From the NCBI GenBank assembly GCA_004563195.1, contig SFTJ01000012.1, positions 1 to 56,957 of the forward strand: a stretch of 56,957 nucleotides of DNA, read 5' to 3'. The position numbers and the translations under genes are program-made. The notes beneath the pieces are model-generated. The model saw nothing but the letters and a program-made list of their open reading frames with translations. It was not told where the DNA came from and searched no databases. This stretch comes from a bacterium. GTDB taxonomy: Bacteria > Bacteroidota > Bacteroidia > Bacteroidales > Muribaculaceae. Every line of letters starts with the position of its first letter. Position 1 is the first letter of the stretch. Shown here in pieces: positions 33,233-42,045 of this stretch.

Positions 33233-34120
33233 TTATTGACGACCTGAGATAGTAACGTCGCGGCTAATCTTCGAAATCATGCCCTGAAGAGCCTTACCGG
33301 GACCGCATTCCACAAATTCGGTTGCGCCGGCTGCTATCATATTCTGCACTTCGTAAGTCCACTTAACCGGTGCTGTGAGCTGTGCTATAAGGTTTGCCTT
33401 GATTTCGCATGGGCAAGTGTGTGCCTTAGCATCTACATTCTGATATACAGGGCACTTGGGAGTGCTGAACTCAGTGGCTTCGATGGCTGCCTGAAGTTCG
33501 TCCTTGGCAGGCTGCATAAGTGGCGAGTGGAATGCACCGCCCACAGGCAATACCAATGCGCGCTTTGCTCCTGCTTCCTTGAGCTTTTCGCATGCTGCTT
33601 GCACTGCTTCTACATTGCCCGATATTACCAACTGGCCGGGGTTGTTATAGTTGGCAGGTACCACTACTGCACCTTCCTTATTGATTTCTGCACATATTTC
33701 TTCTATCTTTTCGTCGGGCAATCCGATGATGGCTGCCATAGTAGATGGTGCCACTTCGCATGCCTTCTGCATTGCCTGTGCGCGTTGCGACACAAGCTTC
33801 AATCCGTCTTCAAACGACATTGCTCCGGCTGCTACAAGTGCCGAGAACTCTCCAAGTGAGTGGCCGGCTACCATATCGGGTGCAAACTCTTCGCCCATTG
33901 TCTTTGCCAATATCACTGAGTGCAAGAATACTGCCGGCTGGGTAACCTTGGTTTGCTTCAAGTCCTCAGGAGTGCCTTCAAACATCAAATCGGTAATTCT
34001 AAAACCTAAAATCTCATTTGCTTTTTCAAACATCTCTCGTGCTTCGGCGTTGTTCTCGTACAGGTCCTTACCCATTCCTACAAACTGTGCGCCTTGTCCA
34101 GGGAATACGAATGCTTTCAT
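33233..34120 (-). CDS. fabD: Malonyl-CoA:ACP transacylase
   Basis: 295 residues. VFPGQGAQFVGMGKDL at the N-terminus, nucleophile Ser88 in AGHSLGE, and His198 in GAFHSPLM are all present. It loads malonyl groups onto acyl carrier protein for fatty-acid elongation in the cytoplasm. Alone here, without other fab genes. A TAACTTTG box lies 43 nt upstream and a terminator follows. Confidence 0.97.
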   Translation of the reverse strand: MKAFVFPGQGAQFVGMGKDLYENNAEAREMFEKANEILGFRITDLMFEGTPEDLKQTKVTQPAVFLHSVILAKTMGEEFAPDMVAGHSLGEFSALVAAGAMSFEDGLKLVSQRAQAMQKACEVAPSTMAAIIGLPDEKIEEICAEINKEGAVVVPANYNNPGQLVISGNVEAVQAACEKLKEAGAKRALVLPVGGAFHSPLMQPAKDELQAAIEATEFSTPKCPVYQNVDAKAHTCPCEIKANLIAQLTAPVKWTYEVQNMIAAGATEFVECGPGKALQGMISKISRDVTISGRQ

Positions 34121-34162
34121 CTTTTTTTCTTATTGTTTTTTTAAACTTTGAGTTTCAGCGTG

Positions 34163-34170
34163 CAAAGTTA
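34163..34170 (-). promoter_or_regulatory. -7 box for fabD
   Basis: TAACTTTG on the minus strand; divergent from the tatA promoter 22 nt away. Confidence 0.5.
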
Positions 34171-34191
34171 CTAATTTTTGTCTTGATTTCA

Positions 34192-34221
34192 TTGTTTTTA
34201 ATCACAAAAATGCTACCTTTG
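34192..34221 (+). promoter_or_regulatory. Promoter of tatA
   Basis: TTG (34192-34194), 19-nt spacer, TACCTTTG (34214-34221); leader about 40 nt. Confidence 0.65.
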
Positions 34222-34267
34222 CATATATATCTATTTATTCGCGTATAATTTTTTAACACATTATATA

Positions 34268-34483
34268 ATGAACAACTTGCTTCTTATTTTAGGATTTATT
34301 GGTACACAAGAGGTTATTATCATCGCCATCATCATCCTTTTGCTCTTCGGTGGCAAGAAGATTCCCGAACTTATGCGTGGCATAGGCAAAGGTGTGCGCA
34401 GCTTTAAAGAAGGCATGGACGATGTGAAAAACGAAATGGAAAAACCTATCGACCAAGAGAAAAACGGCTCGGAAAACAAATAA
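34268..34483 (+). CDS. tatA: Twin-arginine translocase subunit TatA/TatE
   Basis: 71 residues. A single N-terminal membrane helix (GTQEVIIIAIIILLLFGGKKIP) is shown by its FGGKKIPELMRGIGKG hinge, followed by an amphipathic helix and a charged tail. It forms the pore of the Tat system that exports folded proteins. tatC follows 75 nt downstream. No TatB is present, as in other Bacteroidota, so TatA may serve both roles. Confidence 0.93.
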   Translation: MNNLLLILGFIGTQEVIIIAIIILLLFGGKKIPELMRGIGKGVRSFKEGMDDVKNEMEKPIDQEKNGSENK

Positions 34484-34506
34484 TGCCACACTCTCTCTTT
34501 GGCGAT

Positions 34507-34539
34507 TTGATATCTTAATACTAACCCGTCTTATATTTG
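34507..34539 (+). promoter_or_regulatory. Possible separate promoter for tatC
   Basis: TTG (34507-34509), 22-nt spacer, TATATTTG (34532-34539). If used, the transcript starts close to the TTG codon at 34559 and about 40 nt before the ATG at 34589. Confidence 0.45.
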
Positions 34540-34558
34540 CATCGGCAATTTTTTCACT

Positions 34559-35350
34559 TTGGAGGAAGATAACGAACAACTCAGCGAAATGTCGTTTTGG
34601 GATCACCTCGAAGACCTTCGCGTGACCCTGTTTAAGGTTGGTGGCGTGCTTTTGATTGCCACCATAGTCCTTTTTGTGTTCATGCCTCGCATCTTCGACA
34701 ACATTATTCTCGCGCCTTGCAACGGCAATTTTGCCCTCTATCGCTGGCTCACAGCGCTCGCTGAATGTGTGCCGGGGCTGGGTTCGCTCTCGTCGACCGA
34801 CTTTCGCGTCGAACTCATCAACATTCAACTTGCTTCGCAGTTCTTCGTGCACATGTCCACTTCGTTTTGGCTCGCTGCTGTACTTTCTTTCCCCATCGTG
34901 GTGTTCTTTCTTTGGCAATTTGTGAGTCCGGCACTCTACGAGAACGAGAAGCGAAATGCCCGCACCGTGTTTGTTATGGGCAACCTGCTCTTCTTTCTCG
35001 GCATCGCCGTGGGTTACTACATTGTGTTCCCGTTCTCACTCCGATTCTTTGCCACTTATCAGATTAGCGAACTCATCCCAAACCAGATTTCGCTCGACAG
35101 CTACATCGACACTTTCCTTTCGCTCATCTTCACCATGGGCATAGTGTTTGAATTGCCGCTACTCTCCATGCTTCTCTCTCGTCTCGGCATCATTCGCCGC
35201 AGCTTCTTCAGCCGCTACCGCCGCCATGCCGTGGTGGTGCTCCTCGTCATGGCTGCTATCATCACACCCAGCGACCCTTTCTCTATGATTGCCGTTTTTC
35301 TCCCACTTTACGTACTCTACGAAGCAAGTTCCCTACTCGTAAAAAAGTAA
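34559..35350 (+). CDS. tatC: Twin-arginine translocase subunit TatC
   Basis: 263 residues if translation starts at TTG 34559, or 253 from the ATG at 34589 (MSFWDHLEDLR). The latter resembles the usual start of Bacteroidota TatC. SFWDHLEDLRVTLFK is the conserved N-terminal signature, and six membrane helices follow. TatC recognises the twin-arginine signal and recruits TatA. The last codons lie next to GTAAAAAATTTTTTAC, a palindrome that may help end transcription between the convergent genes. Confidence 0.94.
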   Translation: MEEDNEQLSEMSFWDHLEDLRVTLFKVGGVLLIATIVLFVFMPRIFDNIILAPCNGNFALYRWLTALAECVPGLGSLSSTDFRVELINIQLASQFFVHMSTSFWLAAVLSFPIVVFFLWQFVSPALYENEKRNARTVFVMGNLLFFLGIAVGYYIVFPFSLRFFATYQISELIPNQISLDSYIDTFLSLIFTMGIVFELPLLSMLLSRLGIIRRSFFSRYRRHAVVVLLVMAAIITPSDPFSMIAVFLPLYVLYEASSLLVKK

Positions 35351-35375
35351 AAAATTTTTTACGCACACACATCAT

Positions 35376-36275
35376 TTATAGTTCTCGCAAAATTTCGAGT
35401 ACAGCTTTTGTTCGTAGCTCGGCTCCGTAGGTTGTCAGGTGATATGATGTATCGTAATAAAGGCTATCGGCGTAGACAAAGCGCTCCGGCGGCGCCATAT
35501 ATGGTATTCCAAGCGCCGACATTTGCTTCGCAAGCATTTGAATTTTTGCCTTCTGAGTTCGATAATTGCTTTCGCAAAATGTAGGCGGCAGATACACAAG
35601 TTTTATGCCTTTTTCCTTTGCAAATCGGTGTATATATCTATAATATTCCGCTGTTTCTTCATCCATCGAGCCTATCAGCCCATAATGTATCAACGTCGGC
35701 TTATGTTCTCTGGGCATAGCCATATCGCCATACTCATTTATGGCATTGGCAGCAAATATGCCCAAATCTTTCGTCATTCCCCTATGCTCTATGGCTTCGA
35801 GATAATGCTGCCAAACATATTTCAACGAGTATTGCCAATGCTTAACACTCATTTTCAGGTATGCCGACGGCATATGAGTACTCACTATTCGCAGCAGAGG
35901 CTCTCCGCCATACAAGCGCCCCTTACCGTTATAATACTCGGGGCAAAATATCACTATATCTCCTCTTTCAAGCAAATCTTTATATATCTCAAACTGCATT
36001 CTCACACCTATCGATGCATGCACCGAGGTGTTCACCACCGGCATTCGCATCGAGTCGGAAAGAATTTTTGAGTTAAAGCCAAATCCGCCATTCGATCCTG
36101 CTATTATCACTATCTTCTGCGTGCCGCTTAGCTTATCGAGTTTATTATAGGCAAGGCGCACATTCACTCCATGCGAACGTCGGCTATAATCATCGGTAAT
36201 CAGCAGCATGCGCAGCATCACTGCCACCACCGGCAACACCGCTATAAGCAAAATCTTAATGATAAACCTTCTCAT
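35376..36275 (-). CDS. Membrane-anchored SGNH/DltD-like protein, partner of MBOAT acyltransferase
   Basis: 299 residues from the ATG at 36273-36275 (a TTG nine bases earlier is possible). One N-terminal membrane helix, then IIAGSNGGFGFNS with the putative nucleophile Ser near residue 61, GDIVIFCPEYYNG, and a C-terminal DTSYHLTTYGAE supplying Asp and His. This layout matches SGNH proteins that work with MBOAT proteins (AlgJ/AlgX, DltD). The MBOAT gene ends 15 nt upstream, so both probably modify a cell-surface polymer. The polymer is unknown. Confidence 0.8.
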   Translation of the reverse strand: MRRFIIKILLIAVLPVVAVMLRMLLITDDYSRRSHGVNVRLAYNKLDKLSGTQKIVIIAGSNGGFGFNSKILSDSMRMPVVNTSVHASIGVRMQFEIYKDLLERGDIVIFCPEYYNGKGRLYGGEPLLRIVSTHMPSAYLKMSVKHWQYSLKYVWQHYLEAIEHRGMTKDLGIFAANAINEYGDMAMPREHKPTLIHYGLIGSMDEETAEYYRYIHRFAKEKGIKLVYLPPTFCESNYRTQKAKIQMLAKQMSALGIPYMAPPERFVYADSLYYDTSYHLTTYGAELRTKAVLEILREL

Positions 36276-36290
36276 CTCACCCAATAGTCT

Positions 36291-37751
36291 TTAGAATTGA
36301 AAATAGATAAACTCATTGTCACGCTCCATCGACATCATATACGCAAAATACACAGCCAAAACCAGCGCCACATACACCAAATATCTCACCACCGTGTTCG
36401 GTATCACTCGATGAAATTCGTGCTCAGCATTGCGATTTTTCCATTCCACGCCGAACATTAGGGCTATGGCTCCGAATAGCCAACCGCTGTCGCGAAGCGA
36501 AACACCGAAGGTGCTGTTGGTCTCCAGCGACACCATTCGTGCCACATATTCACACGCTTGTTCTATCGATGTGGCTCGAAACACTATCCACCCCACCATC
36601 ACAAGCACAAAGGTGAGGCACATATTTGCCATTTCTTTAAGCGTTGGCAATGCTCTGCCTTGCGATAGTGCGGCATCGTAGCGATGATTCTTGTTCAGCA
36701 ATATCAGTGGCACAAACAGGCACGCGTGATATGCTCCCCAGGTCACATAGGTCCAATTAGCTCCGTGCCACAAACCACTCAGCAGAAATATCACAAATAT
36801 ATTGCGCACCACCTTTGACTTCGACACTCTATTGCCACCCAACGGAATATATACATAGTCTACAAACCACTTATTGAGCGATATATGCCATCGTTTCCAA
36901 AATTCTGCCACATCGCGGCTGAAATAGGGCAATTTGAAATTGGCTTGCAACTTTATCCCGAACAATTTGGCACATCCTATCGCTATCGACGAATAGCCCG
37001 AAAAGTCACCATAAATCTGTATCGTGAAGAAAAATGCACCTAAGAGCAGCGACAGGCTGCCCACTTCGCTGTGATTATCGAATGCTATGTCGGCATAATA
37101 AGCACAATTATCGGCTATTACCACTTTCTTGAAACAACCCCAAAGCATCTGGCGGCATCCGTCTACTGCCATATCGTAGTCGAATCGGCGCTCGCGCTGA
37201 AACTGCGGCAACAAGTTGGTGGCGCGTTCTATTGGGCCTGCCACCAATTGCGGAAAGAACGACACAAAGGCGAAAAACGATATCACATCGCGCGTGGGTT
37301 CTATCTTGCGCCGCTTCACGTCGATGGTGTAGCTCAGCGCTTGAAAGGTGTAGAAACTTATCCCCACCGGCAATATTATATTTAATGTGGGATAATCGAG
37401 ATGTATCGAAAATGCTGCAAGCAAGTCACTCAAACTATCCACAAAGAAATTGTAATACTTAAACACGCCGAGTATGGCGAGATTCACCACCACATTGCCT
37501 ATCGAGTAACAGCGAGCCAAATTGTCTTTGCCACGGTCGAGATTGCGCTTTATAACCAAGCCACAAAAATAGCTGCAGCCCGTGGTAAACGCTATCAAAA
37601 ACAGGAAACGCCAATCCCACCAGCCATAAAACACATAGCTGACAATGACTATAAACAGATTTTGCAATTTCAGATTCTTCGCTAAAGCCTTCCAATAGAG
37701 CAAAAACACTATCGGCAAAAATACGGCGAATGCAAATGAATTAAACAGCAT
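36291..37751 (-). CDS. MBOAT family O-acyltransferase (AlgI/DltB-like)
   Basis: 486 residues, about a dozen hydrophobic segments. SGLWHGANWTYVTWGAYHA carries the invariant His329, and KLPYFSRDVAEFWKRWHIS is the other conserved block. Such proteins pass acyl groups across the inner membrane for O-acetylation of glycans or D-alanylation. It is paired with the SGNH gene downstream. A TAACTTTG box is at 37848-37855, about 97 nt before the ATG. Confidence 0.93.
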   Translation of the reverse strand: MLFNSFAFAVFLPIVFLLYWKALAKNLKLQNLFIVIVSYVFYGWWDWRFLFLIAFTTGCSYFCGLVIKRNLDRGKDNLARCYSIGNVVVNLAILGVFKYYNFFVDSLSDLLAAFSIHLDYPTLNIILPVGISFYTFQALSYTIDVKRRKIEPTRDVISFFAFVSFFPQLVAGPIERATNLLPQFQRERRFDYDMAVDGCRQMLWGCFKKVVIADNCAYYADIAFDNHSEVGSLSLLLGAFFFTIQIYGDFSGYSSIAIGCAKLFGIKLQANFKLPYFSRDVAEFWKRWHISLNKWFVDYVYIPLGGNRVSKSKVVRNIFVIFLLSGLWHGANWTYVTWGAYHACLFVPLILLNKNHRYDAALSQGRALPTLKEMANMCLTFVLVMVGWIVFRATSIEQACEYVARMVSLETNSTFGVSLRDSGWLFGAIALMFGVEWKNRNAEHEFHRVIPNTVVRYLVYVALVLAVYFAYMMSMERDNEFIYFQF

Positions 37752-37847
37752 GATTATTCGTTTAAATTATCCTCGCATCAAGCCACAGCCGGCGCCTATA
37801 TCACTTCAATATCGCACACCTCAGCCCATTGCTTCATTATTAGTATG

Positions 37848-37855
37848 CAAAGTTA
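37848..37855 (-). promoter_or_regulatory. -7 box for the MBOAT/SGNH pair
   Basis: TAACTTTG on the minus strand; no properly spaced TTG. Confidence 0.45.
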
Positions 37856-38096
37856 AGCAAATCGGCCGAAAAAAGCATCGAAATTTTGCCTTTTCAGCTA
37901 TTTAGCCACACACCTCTGCAGCCCCAAAAACGGGCAAAAAATTGGGGTAAATACAAAAAAAATTGATTGTCTCACGACAACCAATCTTGTTAACCTTAAA
38001 TCTAATACCATGAAAAACACACTGCAAAAGTAAGCACATTTCCACCATTCTTCAAAATATTTTGGCGACGAAGTGCTAATATTTAACTATTTTTAG
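37856..38096. other. Gene-free region with a hairpin and a heptapeptide ORF
   Basis: ATTGaTTGTC/GACAAcCAAT hairpin at 37962-37985, followed by an ATG at 38010 for a seven-codon ORF (MKNTLQK). It is too short to call a gene; it could be a remnant of a gene's start. Confidence 0.3.
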
Positions 38097-38104
38097 TAAT
38101 TTTG
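38097..38104 (+). promoter_or_regulatory. -7 box for trmO
   Basis: TAATTTTG, 33 nt before the chosen ATG at 38138. Confidence 0.5.
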
Positions 38105-38137
38105 CATCAAAATATCCCCAAAAACAGCGAAATAGGT

Positions 38138-38809
38138 ATGAAAATCATAGCCAGAATTGAGACCGAATTCGGTTCAAAATTTGGTGTTCCGCGTCAGAGC
38201 GGATTAATCGATGAATTGCGCGGACGCATAGTGTTCGAGCCGGAATATCGTGTGCCGGAAGCTCTGCGTGGAATTGAGGGTTTTTCGCACATTTGGCTCA
38301 TCTGGAGTTTCTCTCAAGCGCAACGCGACTCGTGGTCGCCTACGGTGCGCCCGCCTCGTCTTGGCGGAAACACGCGTATGGGGGTTTTTGCCACTCGTTC
38401 GCCGTTCCGACCTAATGCCATAGGACTTTCGTCGGTGCGCCTCATTGGTGTTGACTACGATTGCCCCGATGCTCCGGTGCTCATTGTGGCTGGTGCCGAC
38501 TTGATGGATGGTACGCCCATCTTCGACATCAAGCCCTATCTGCCCTACACCGACAGCCATCCCGATGCCACCGGCGGATTTACCGACGCTCACCCGCAAG
38601 AACGCGAAATGCTCGATGTGGTGATTCCCGAGCATCTCGCAGCACGCCTCGACCACCATTCGCTCGCGGCGCTGCGCTCTACTCTCGCCCGCGACCCTCG
38701 CCCACGATATCAAGACGACGTCTCGCGCATCTATGGCATGTCGTTCGCTCGCCACGAGATAAAATTCACTGTTTCCGACCACACCGCCACTGTGGTGGAA
38801 ATTATATAA
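38138..38809 (+). CDS. trmO: tRNA (N6-threonylcarbamoyladenosine-37-N6)-methyltransferase TrmO
   Basis: 223 residues from ATG 38138 (MKIIARIETEFG); an upstream in-frame ATG lies too near the -7 box. GVPRQSGLIDELRG, FATRSPFRPNAIGLSSVRL and DIKPYLPYTDSHPDA are hallmarks of the TsaA/TrmO family. The enzyme uses SAM to methylate t6A37 of some tRNA-Thr. Monocistronic. Confidence 0.94.
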   Translation: MKIIARIETEFGSKFGVPRQSGLIDELRGRIVFEPEYRVPEALRGIEGFSHIWLIWSFSQAQRDSWSPTVRPPRLGGNTRMGVFATRSPFRPNAIGLSSVRLIGVDYDCPDAPVLIVAGADLMDGTPIFDIKPYLPYTDSHPDATGGFTDAHPQEREMLDVVIPEHLAARLDHHSLAALRSTLARDPRPRYQDDVSRIYGMSFARHEIKFTVSDHTATVVEII

Positions 38810-38820
38810 TTATTTTTTCG

Positions 38821-38828
38821 TATCTTTG
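38821..38828 (+). promoter_or_regulatory. -7 box for the CaCA antiporter
   Basis: TATCTTTG, 66 nt before the ATG. Confidence 0.45.
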
Positions 38829-38894
38829 CACCACCTGAATGTAGGGGCTAATTAATCATTAATAAAATATATCATACCCACACCCTAAAACCGT

Positions 38895-39854
38895 ATGGAT
38901 TATATTCTTCTCATAGCGGGCTTGTGCTTGCTGCTTTTGGGCGCTAATGTGCTCGTCGATTCTTCGGTGGCTATCGCCAAAAAAGCGCATCTCAGCAATT
39001 TTATCATTGGTTTCACCATTATAGGCATGGGCACTTCGTCGCCCGAATTGTTTATCAGCATATCTTCGGCTATCAATGGTAGCGGCGATATGGCTCTGGG
39101 CAATGTCATAGGGTCGAATATCTGCAACACGCTGCTCATATTGGGCGCTACGGCCACCATTCTTCCCTTTGCCATTGAGCGCCAGCAGACGCGACGCGAC
39201 ATCCCTTTTGCCATAGTTGCTTCCATCATCATGGCTTTACTTGCCTGCGACCGCCTGCTTTTCAACTCCGAAAACACCATCTCGCGCATCGACGGCATTG
39301 TACTCTTAGGCTTATTTGTGGCATACACGGCATATGTGCTCATTAAAAGCAAAGGTTCCAACGAGGAAACCGGCGCCGAAGAACCCACTCGCTACGATAA
39401 AATTAATGTTTTCTTGCTCATAGTGATAGCCTTGGCGTCTCTGGCAGCTCTTTTGATGGGCGGAAATATGTTTCTCGACTCTGCCAAGTCGCTGGCACGC
39501 ACTTGGGGCATGAGCGAATCGGTTATATCCATCACCATAGTGGCTGTGGGCACTTCGCTGCCCGAACTCATCACTTGCGTGGTGGCAGCCCTGCGTGGCA
39601 ATGCGCAATTGGCGCTCGGCAATGTGCTCGGCTCGAATATCTTCAACATTCTTATGATTCTCGGCATCGCCGCCACCATTAAGCCGCTCTCAATAGAGAA
39701 CATTATGCCTGCCGATATAATGATGCTTATCGCCTCGGCTGTATTGTGCTACATCGTGGTGTTTACCTTCGGAAAACACCGTTTCGACCGCATCGAGGGC
39801 ATCATTTTCTTCTTGCTTTTTGTGGCTTACAATGTGTCGCTACTGCTCCGATAA
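38895..39854 (+). CDS. Calcium/sodium antiporter (CaCA family, YrbG-like)
   Basis: 319 residues, ten or so membrane helices in two inverted halves. Each half has the alpha-repeat: GMGTSSPELFISISSAI ... GNVIGSNICNT in the first and VGTSLPELITCVVAAL ... GNVLGSNIFNI in the second. The acidic residues bind the cation. An inner-membrane exchanger of Ca2+ (or K+) for Na+. Single gene with its own -7 box. Confidence 0.95.
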   Translation: MDYILLIAGLCLLLLGANVLVDSSVAIAKKAHLSNFIIGFTIIGMGTSSPELFISISSAINGSGDMALGNVIGSNICNTLLILGATATILPFAIERQQTRRDIPFAIVASIIMALLACDRLLFNSENTISRIDGIVLLGLFVAYTAYVLIKSKGSNEETGAEEPTRYDKINVFLLIVIALASLAALLMGGNMFLDSAKSLARTWGMSESVISITIVAVGTSLPELITCVVAALRGNAQLALGNVLGSNIFNILMILGIAATIKPLSIENIMPADIMMLIASAVLCYIVVFTFGKHRFDRIEGIIFFLLFVAYNVSLLLR

Positions 39855-39886
39855 CGAGCACAAGAGTTCTTTTACCTCATTTTTAT

Positions 39887-39918
39887 TTTGCTCATAACGA
39901 ATATTTTCGCTAACTTTG
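39887..39918 (+). promoter_or_regulatory. Promoter of the serine hydrolase/SGNH gene
   Basis: TTTG (39887-39890), 20-nt spacer, TAACTTTG (39911-39918). Confidence 0.65.
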
Positions 39919-39976
39919 GTATTACCAATACTAAAGGCTATAAACAAAACCATAACAACTTATCTATAAAGATATT

Positions 39977-41929
39977 ATGAAGAAAATATTCGCATTTCTA
40001 CTATGTGCGTTGTGCGTTGCACCATTCGTTGCCGCACAACCGCTTGCTCGCGTTGCTCCTCAACAAGTGGGTATCGACCCCGAACGGATGCTCAACGCCG
40101 ATCGCATTATCCTCGATGCCATCAACAATCAGGAAATTCCGGGCGCCGTACTCGCTGTGGTGAAGGACGGCAAGATGGCTTACCTCAAAGCCTATGGCAA
40201 CCGCCGTATTGTGCCAAACACTGAGCCCATGACTGCCAACACCATTTTCGATATGGCTTCGTGCAGCAAGTCGCTCGGCACTGCAGTGTGCTTTATGTCG
40301 CTTATCGAGAAGGGCTATGTGCGATTGCAAGATGCCGTGAGCACCTACATCCCGGGATTCACAGGCTGGACTTCTGCCGATGGCAAAAACAAAACCACCA
40401 TTCGCGTGGAGCATCTGCTCACTCACACATCGGGCATCCCGCCTTATGTCACTCCTACCGAACTTCGCAAGCAGTTCGGCGAAAAAGCCAATGCCGACTC
40501 GCTGATAAAGTACATCGCCACTTGTCCTCGCGATTTTGAGCCGGGTACCGACTTCCAATACAGTTGCCTCAACTTTATCACTTTGCAACGCATCCTCGAA
40601 AGTGTTACCGGCATGTCGCTACGCGATTATGCCCAAAAATATGTGTTCCAACCTCTCGGCATGAAGCACACCGACTATCTTCCTTGTCACCTCGACGAGA
40701 AATCGGGCCTTTGGGTCAACGACCAAAATGTGGTGGTTACCGACGAGGCTTTGTTTACTTCCGACGATAAAAAACTCAAATCGGCTTCTTCGAAGGGTTA
40801 CTACATAGCTCCTACCGAAAAACAGGCTGCCAACCCCAAGATATGCTTCACCGGACAGGTGCACGACCCGCTCGCTCGTGAAATCAACCTCGGCATTAGC
40901 GGCAACGCCGGATTGTTTACCACTGCCGAAGATGTGGCTATACTCTGCGCTGCGCTGCAAAATGGTGGCGAACTCAATGGTGTGCGCATCCTCAGTCCTC
41001 TCACCGTGAAAACCATGCGCACCGTGCCTCGCGACGAGTCGTCGTTGGGTCGCGCTCTCGGTTGGGATGTTTTCTCGCCCTACGCAAGCAATGTAGGCAA
41101 TCTGTTCTCTCCCGAAACCTATGGGCATACCGGCTACACGGGCACAAGCGTGATTATCGACCCGGTTAACGACGTAAGCGTGATTCTCCTCACCAATCGT
41201 GCTCACCCCGACGATGGCGGTGCTTCGGTGCGACTTCGCACTATCGTGGCTAACGCTGTGGCCGGCGCAGTTATCGACACTCGTAAGGGTTTCTCCGACG
41301 ATAACAAAGCCGCTACCGAACTCTATTACCCCTACTATTACACTCGTTTTATGGAATTTATGGACCAACCCGCCATCACAGAGAACGACATAGTAATGCT
41401 CGGCAACAGCCTCACCGAGGGTGGCAAGGACTGGGGCAAACGCCTCGGTTGGAAAAATGTGGTGAACCGTGGCATCATTGGCGACGAAATAAATGGCATC
41501 TACGATCGATTGCACCAGATTCTTCCGGGCAAACCCAAGAAAATCTATCTGCTCAGTGGAGTTAACGACGTTAGCCACCACTTGTCGACCGACGAAATTG
41601 TGGCTCGCATGGCGCGTCTTCTCGAACGTATTCAGTCCGAAAGCCCTACCACTGAGATTGTTCTGCAAAGTTTGTTGCCTATCAACGAAAGCTTCCATCG
41701 CTACAAAAACCTCAACGGCAAGACTTATCAAATCCCCGAAATAAATGCCCGTTTGGCTCAATTGGCTAAGGAAAAAGGTATTCAGTTTATCAATCTCTTC
41801 CCGCTCTTCGAGAATCCCGGAACCAATGTCCTTCGCAAGGAACTTACTTCCGACGGTCTTCACCTCAACGAGGAGGGCTACAAGATATGGACCAAAGCCA
41901 TACTCGATGCCGAAAAAGCTCGAAAATAA
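39977..41929 (+). CDS. Serine hydrolase (beta-lactamase fold) fused to SGNH/GDSL esterase
   Basis: 650 residues. Signal peptide MKKIFAFLLCALCVAPFVAA. The N-terminal domain (~25-430) has SxxK as SCSK (Ser95, Lys98), YSCLN, and HTG in YGHTGYTGTSVIIDP. The C-terminal SGNH domain (~465-650) has LGNSLTEGG with Ser478, GVNDVSH, and SDGLHLNEEGY with Asp626 and His629. Both catalytic sets are complete. It looks like an exported two-headed esterase, perhaps removing acyl groups from glycan or peptidoglycan fragments; substrates are unknown. Its first domain is related to the C-terminal domain of the GH3 fusion at 16933. Confidence 0.92.
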   Translation: MKKIFAFLLCALCVAPFVAAQPLARVAPQQVGIDPERMLNADRIILDAINNQEIPGAVLAVVKDGKMAYLKAYGNRRIVPNTEPMTANTIFDMASCSKSLGTAVCFMSLIEKGYVRLQDAVSTYIPGFTGWTSADGKNKTTIRVEHLLTHTSGIPPYVTPTELRKQFGEKANADSLIKYIATCPRDFEPGTDFQYSCLNFITLQRILESVTGMSLRDYAQKYVFQPLGMKHTDYLPCHLDEKSGLWVNDQNVVVTDEALFTSDDKKLKSASSKGYYIAPTEKQAANPKICFTGQVHDPLAREINLGISGNAGLFTTAEDVAILCAALQNGGELNGVRILSPLTVKTMRTVPRDESSLGRALGWDVFSPYASNVGNLFSPETYGHTGYTGTSVIIDPVNDVSVILLTNRAHPDDGGASVRLRTIVANAVAGAVIDTRKGFSDDNKAATELYYPYYYTRFMEFMDQPAITENDIVMLGNSLTEGGKDWGKRLGWKNVVNRGIIGDEINGIYDRLHQILPGKPKKIYLLSGVNDVSHHLSTDEIVARMARLLERIQSESPTTEIVLQSLLPINESFHRYKNLNGKTYQIPEINARLAQLAKEKGIQFINLFPLFENPGTNVLRKELTSDGLHLNEEGYKIWTKAILDAEKARK

Positions 41930-41963
41930 CTCGCGAATAATCGTTGCTGACTCATAAAATCAT

Positions 41964-42008
41964 CACCCCCTGCAAGCTCGACTGTTTTGCTTATGCTTGC
42001 AGGGGGTG
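41964..42008. terminator. Bidirectional terminator between convergent genes
   Basis: Perfect 14-bp inverted repeat CACCCCCTGCAAGC / GCTTGCAGGGGGTG around a 17-nt loop. It serves the plus-strand hydrolase and possibly the minus-strand antiporter. Confidence 0.7.
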
Positions 42009-42045
42009 TTAGTGTATCTTTGTTTTTGACAATCTATCTCCTAAC

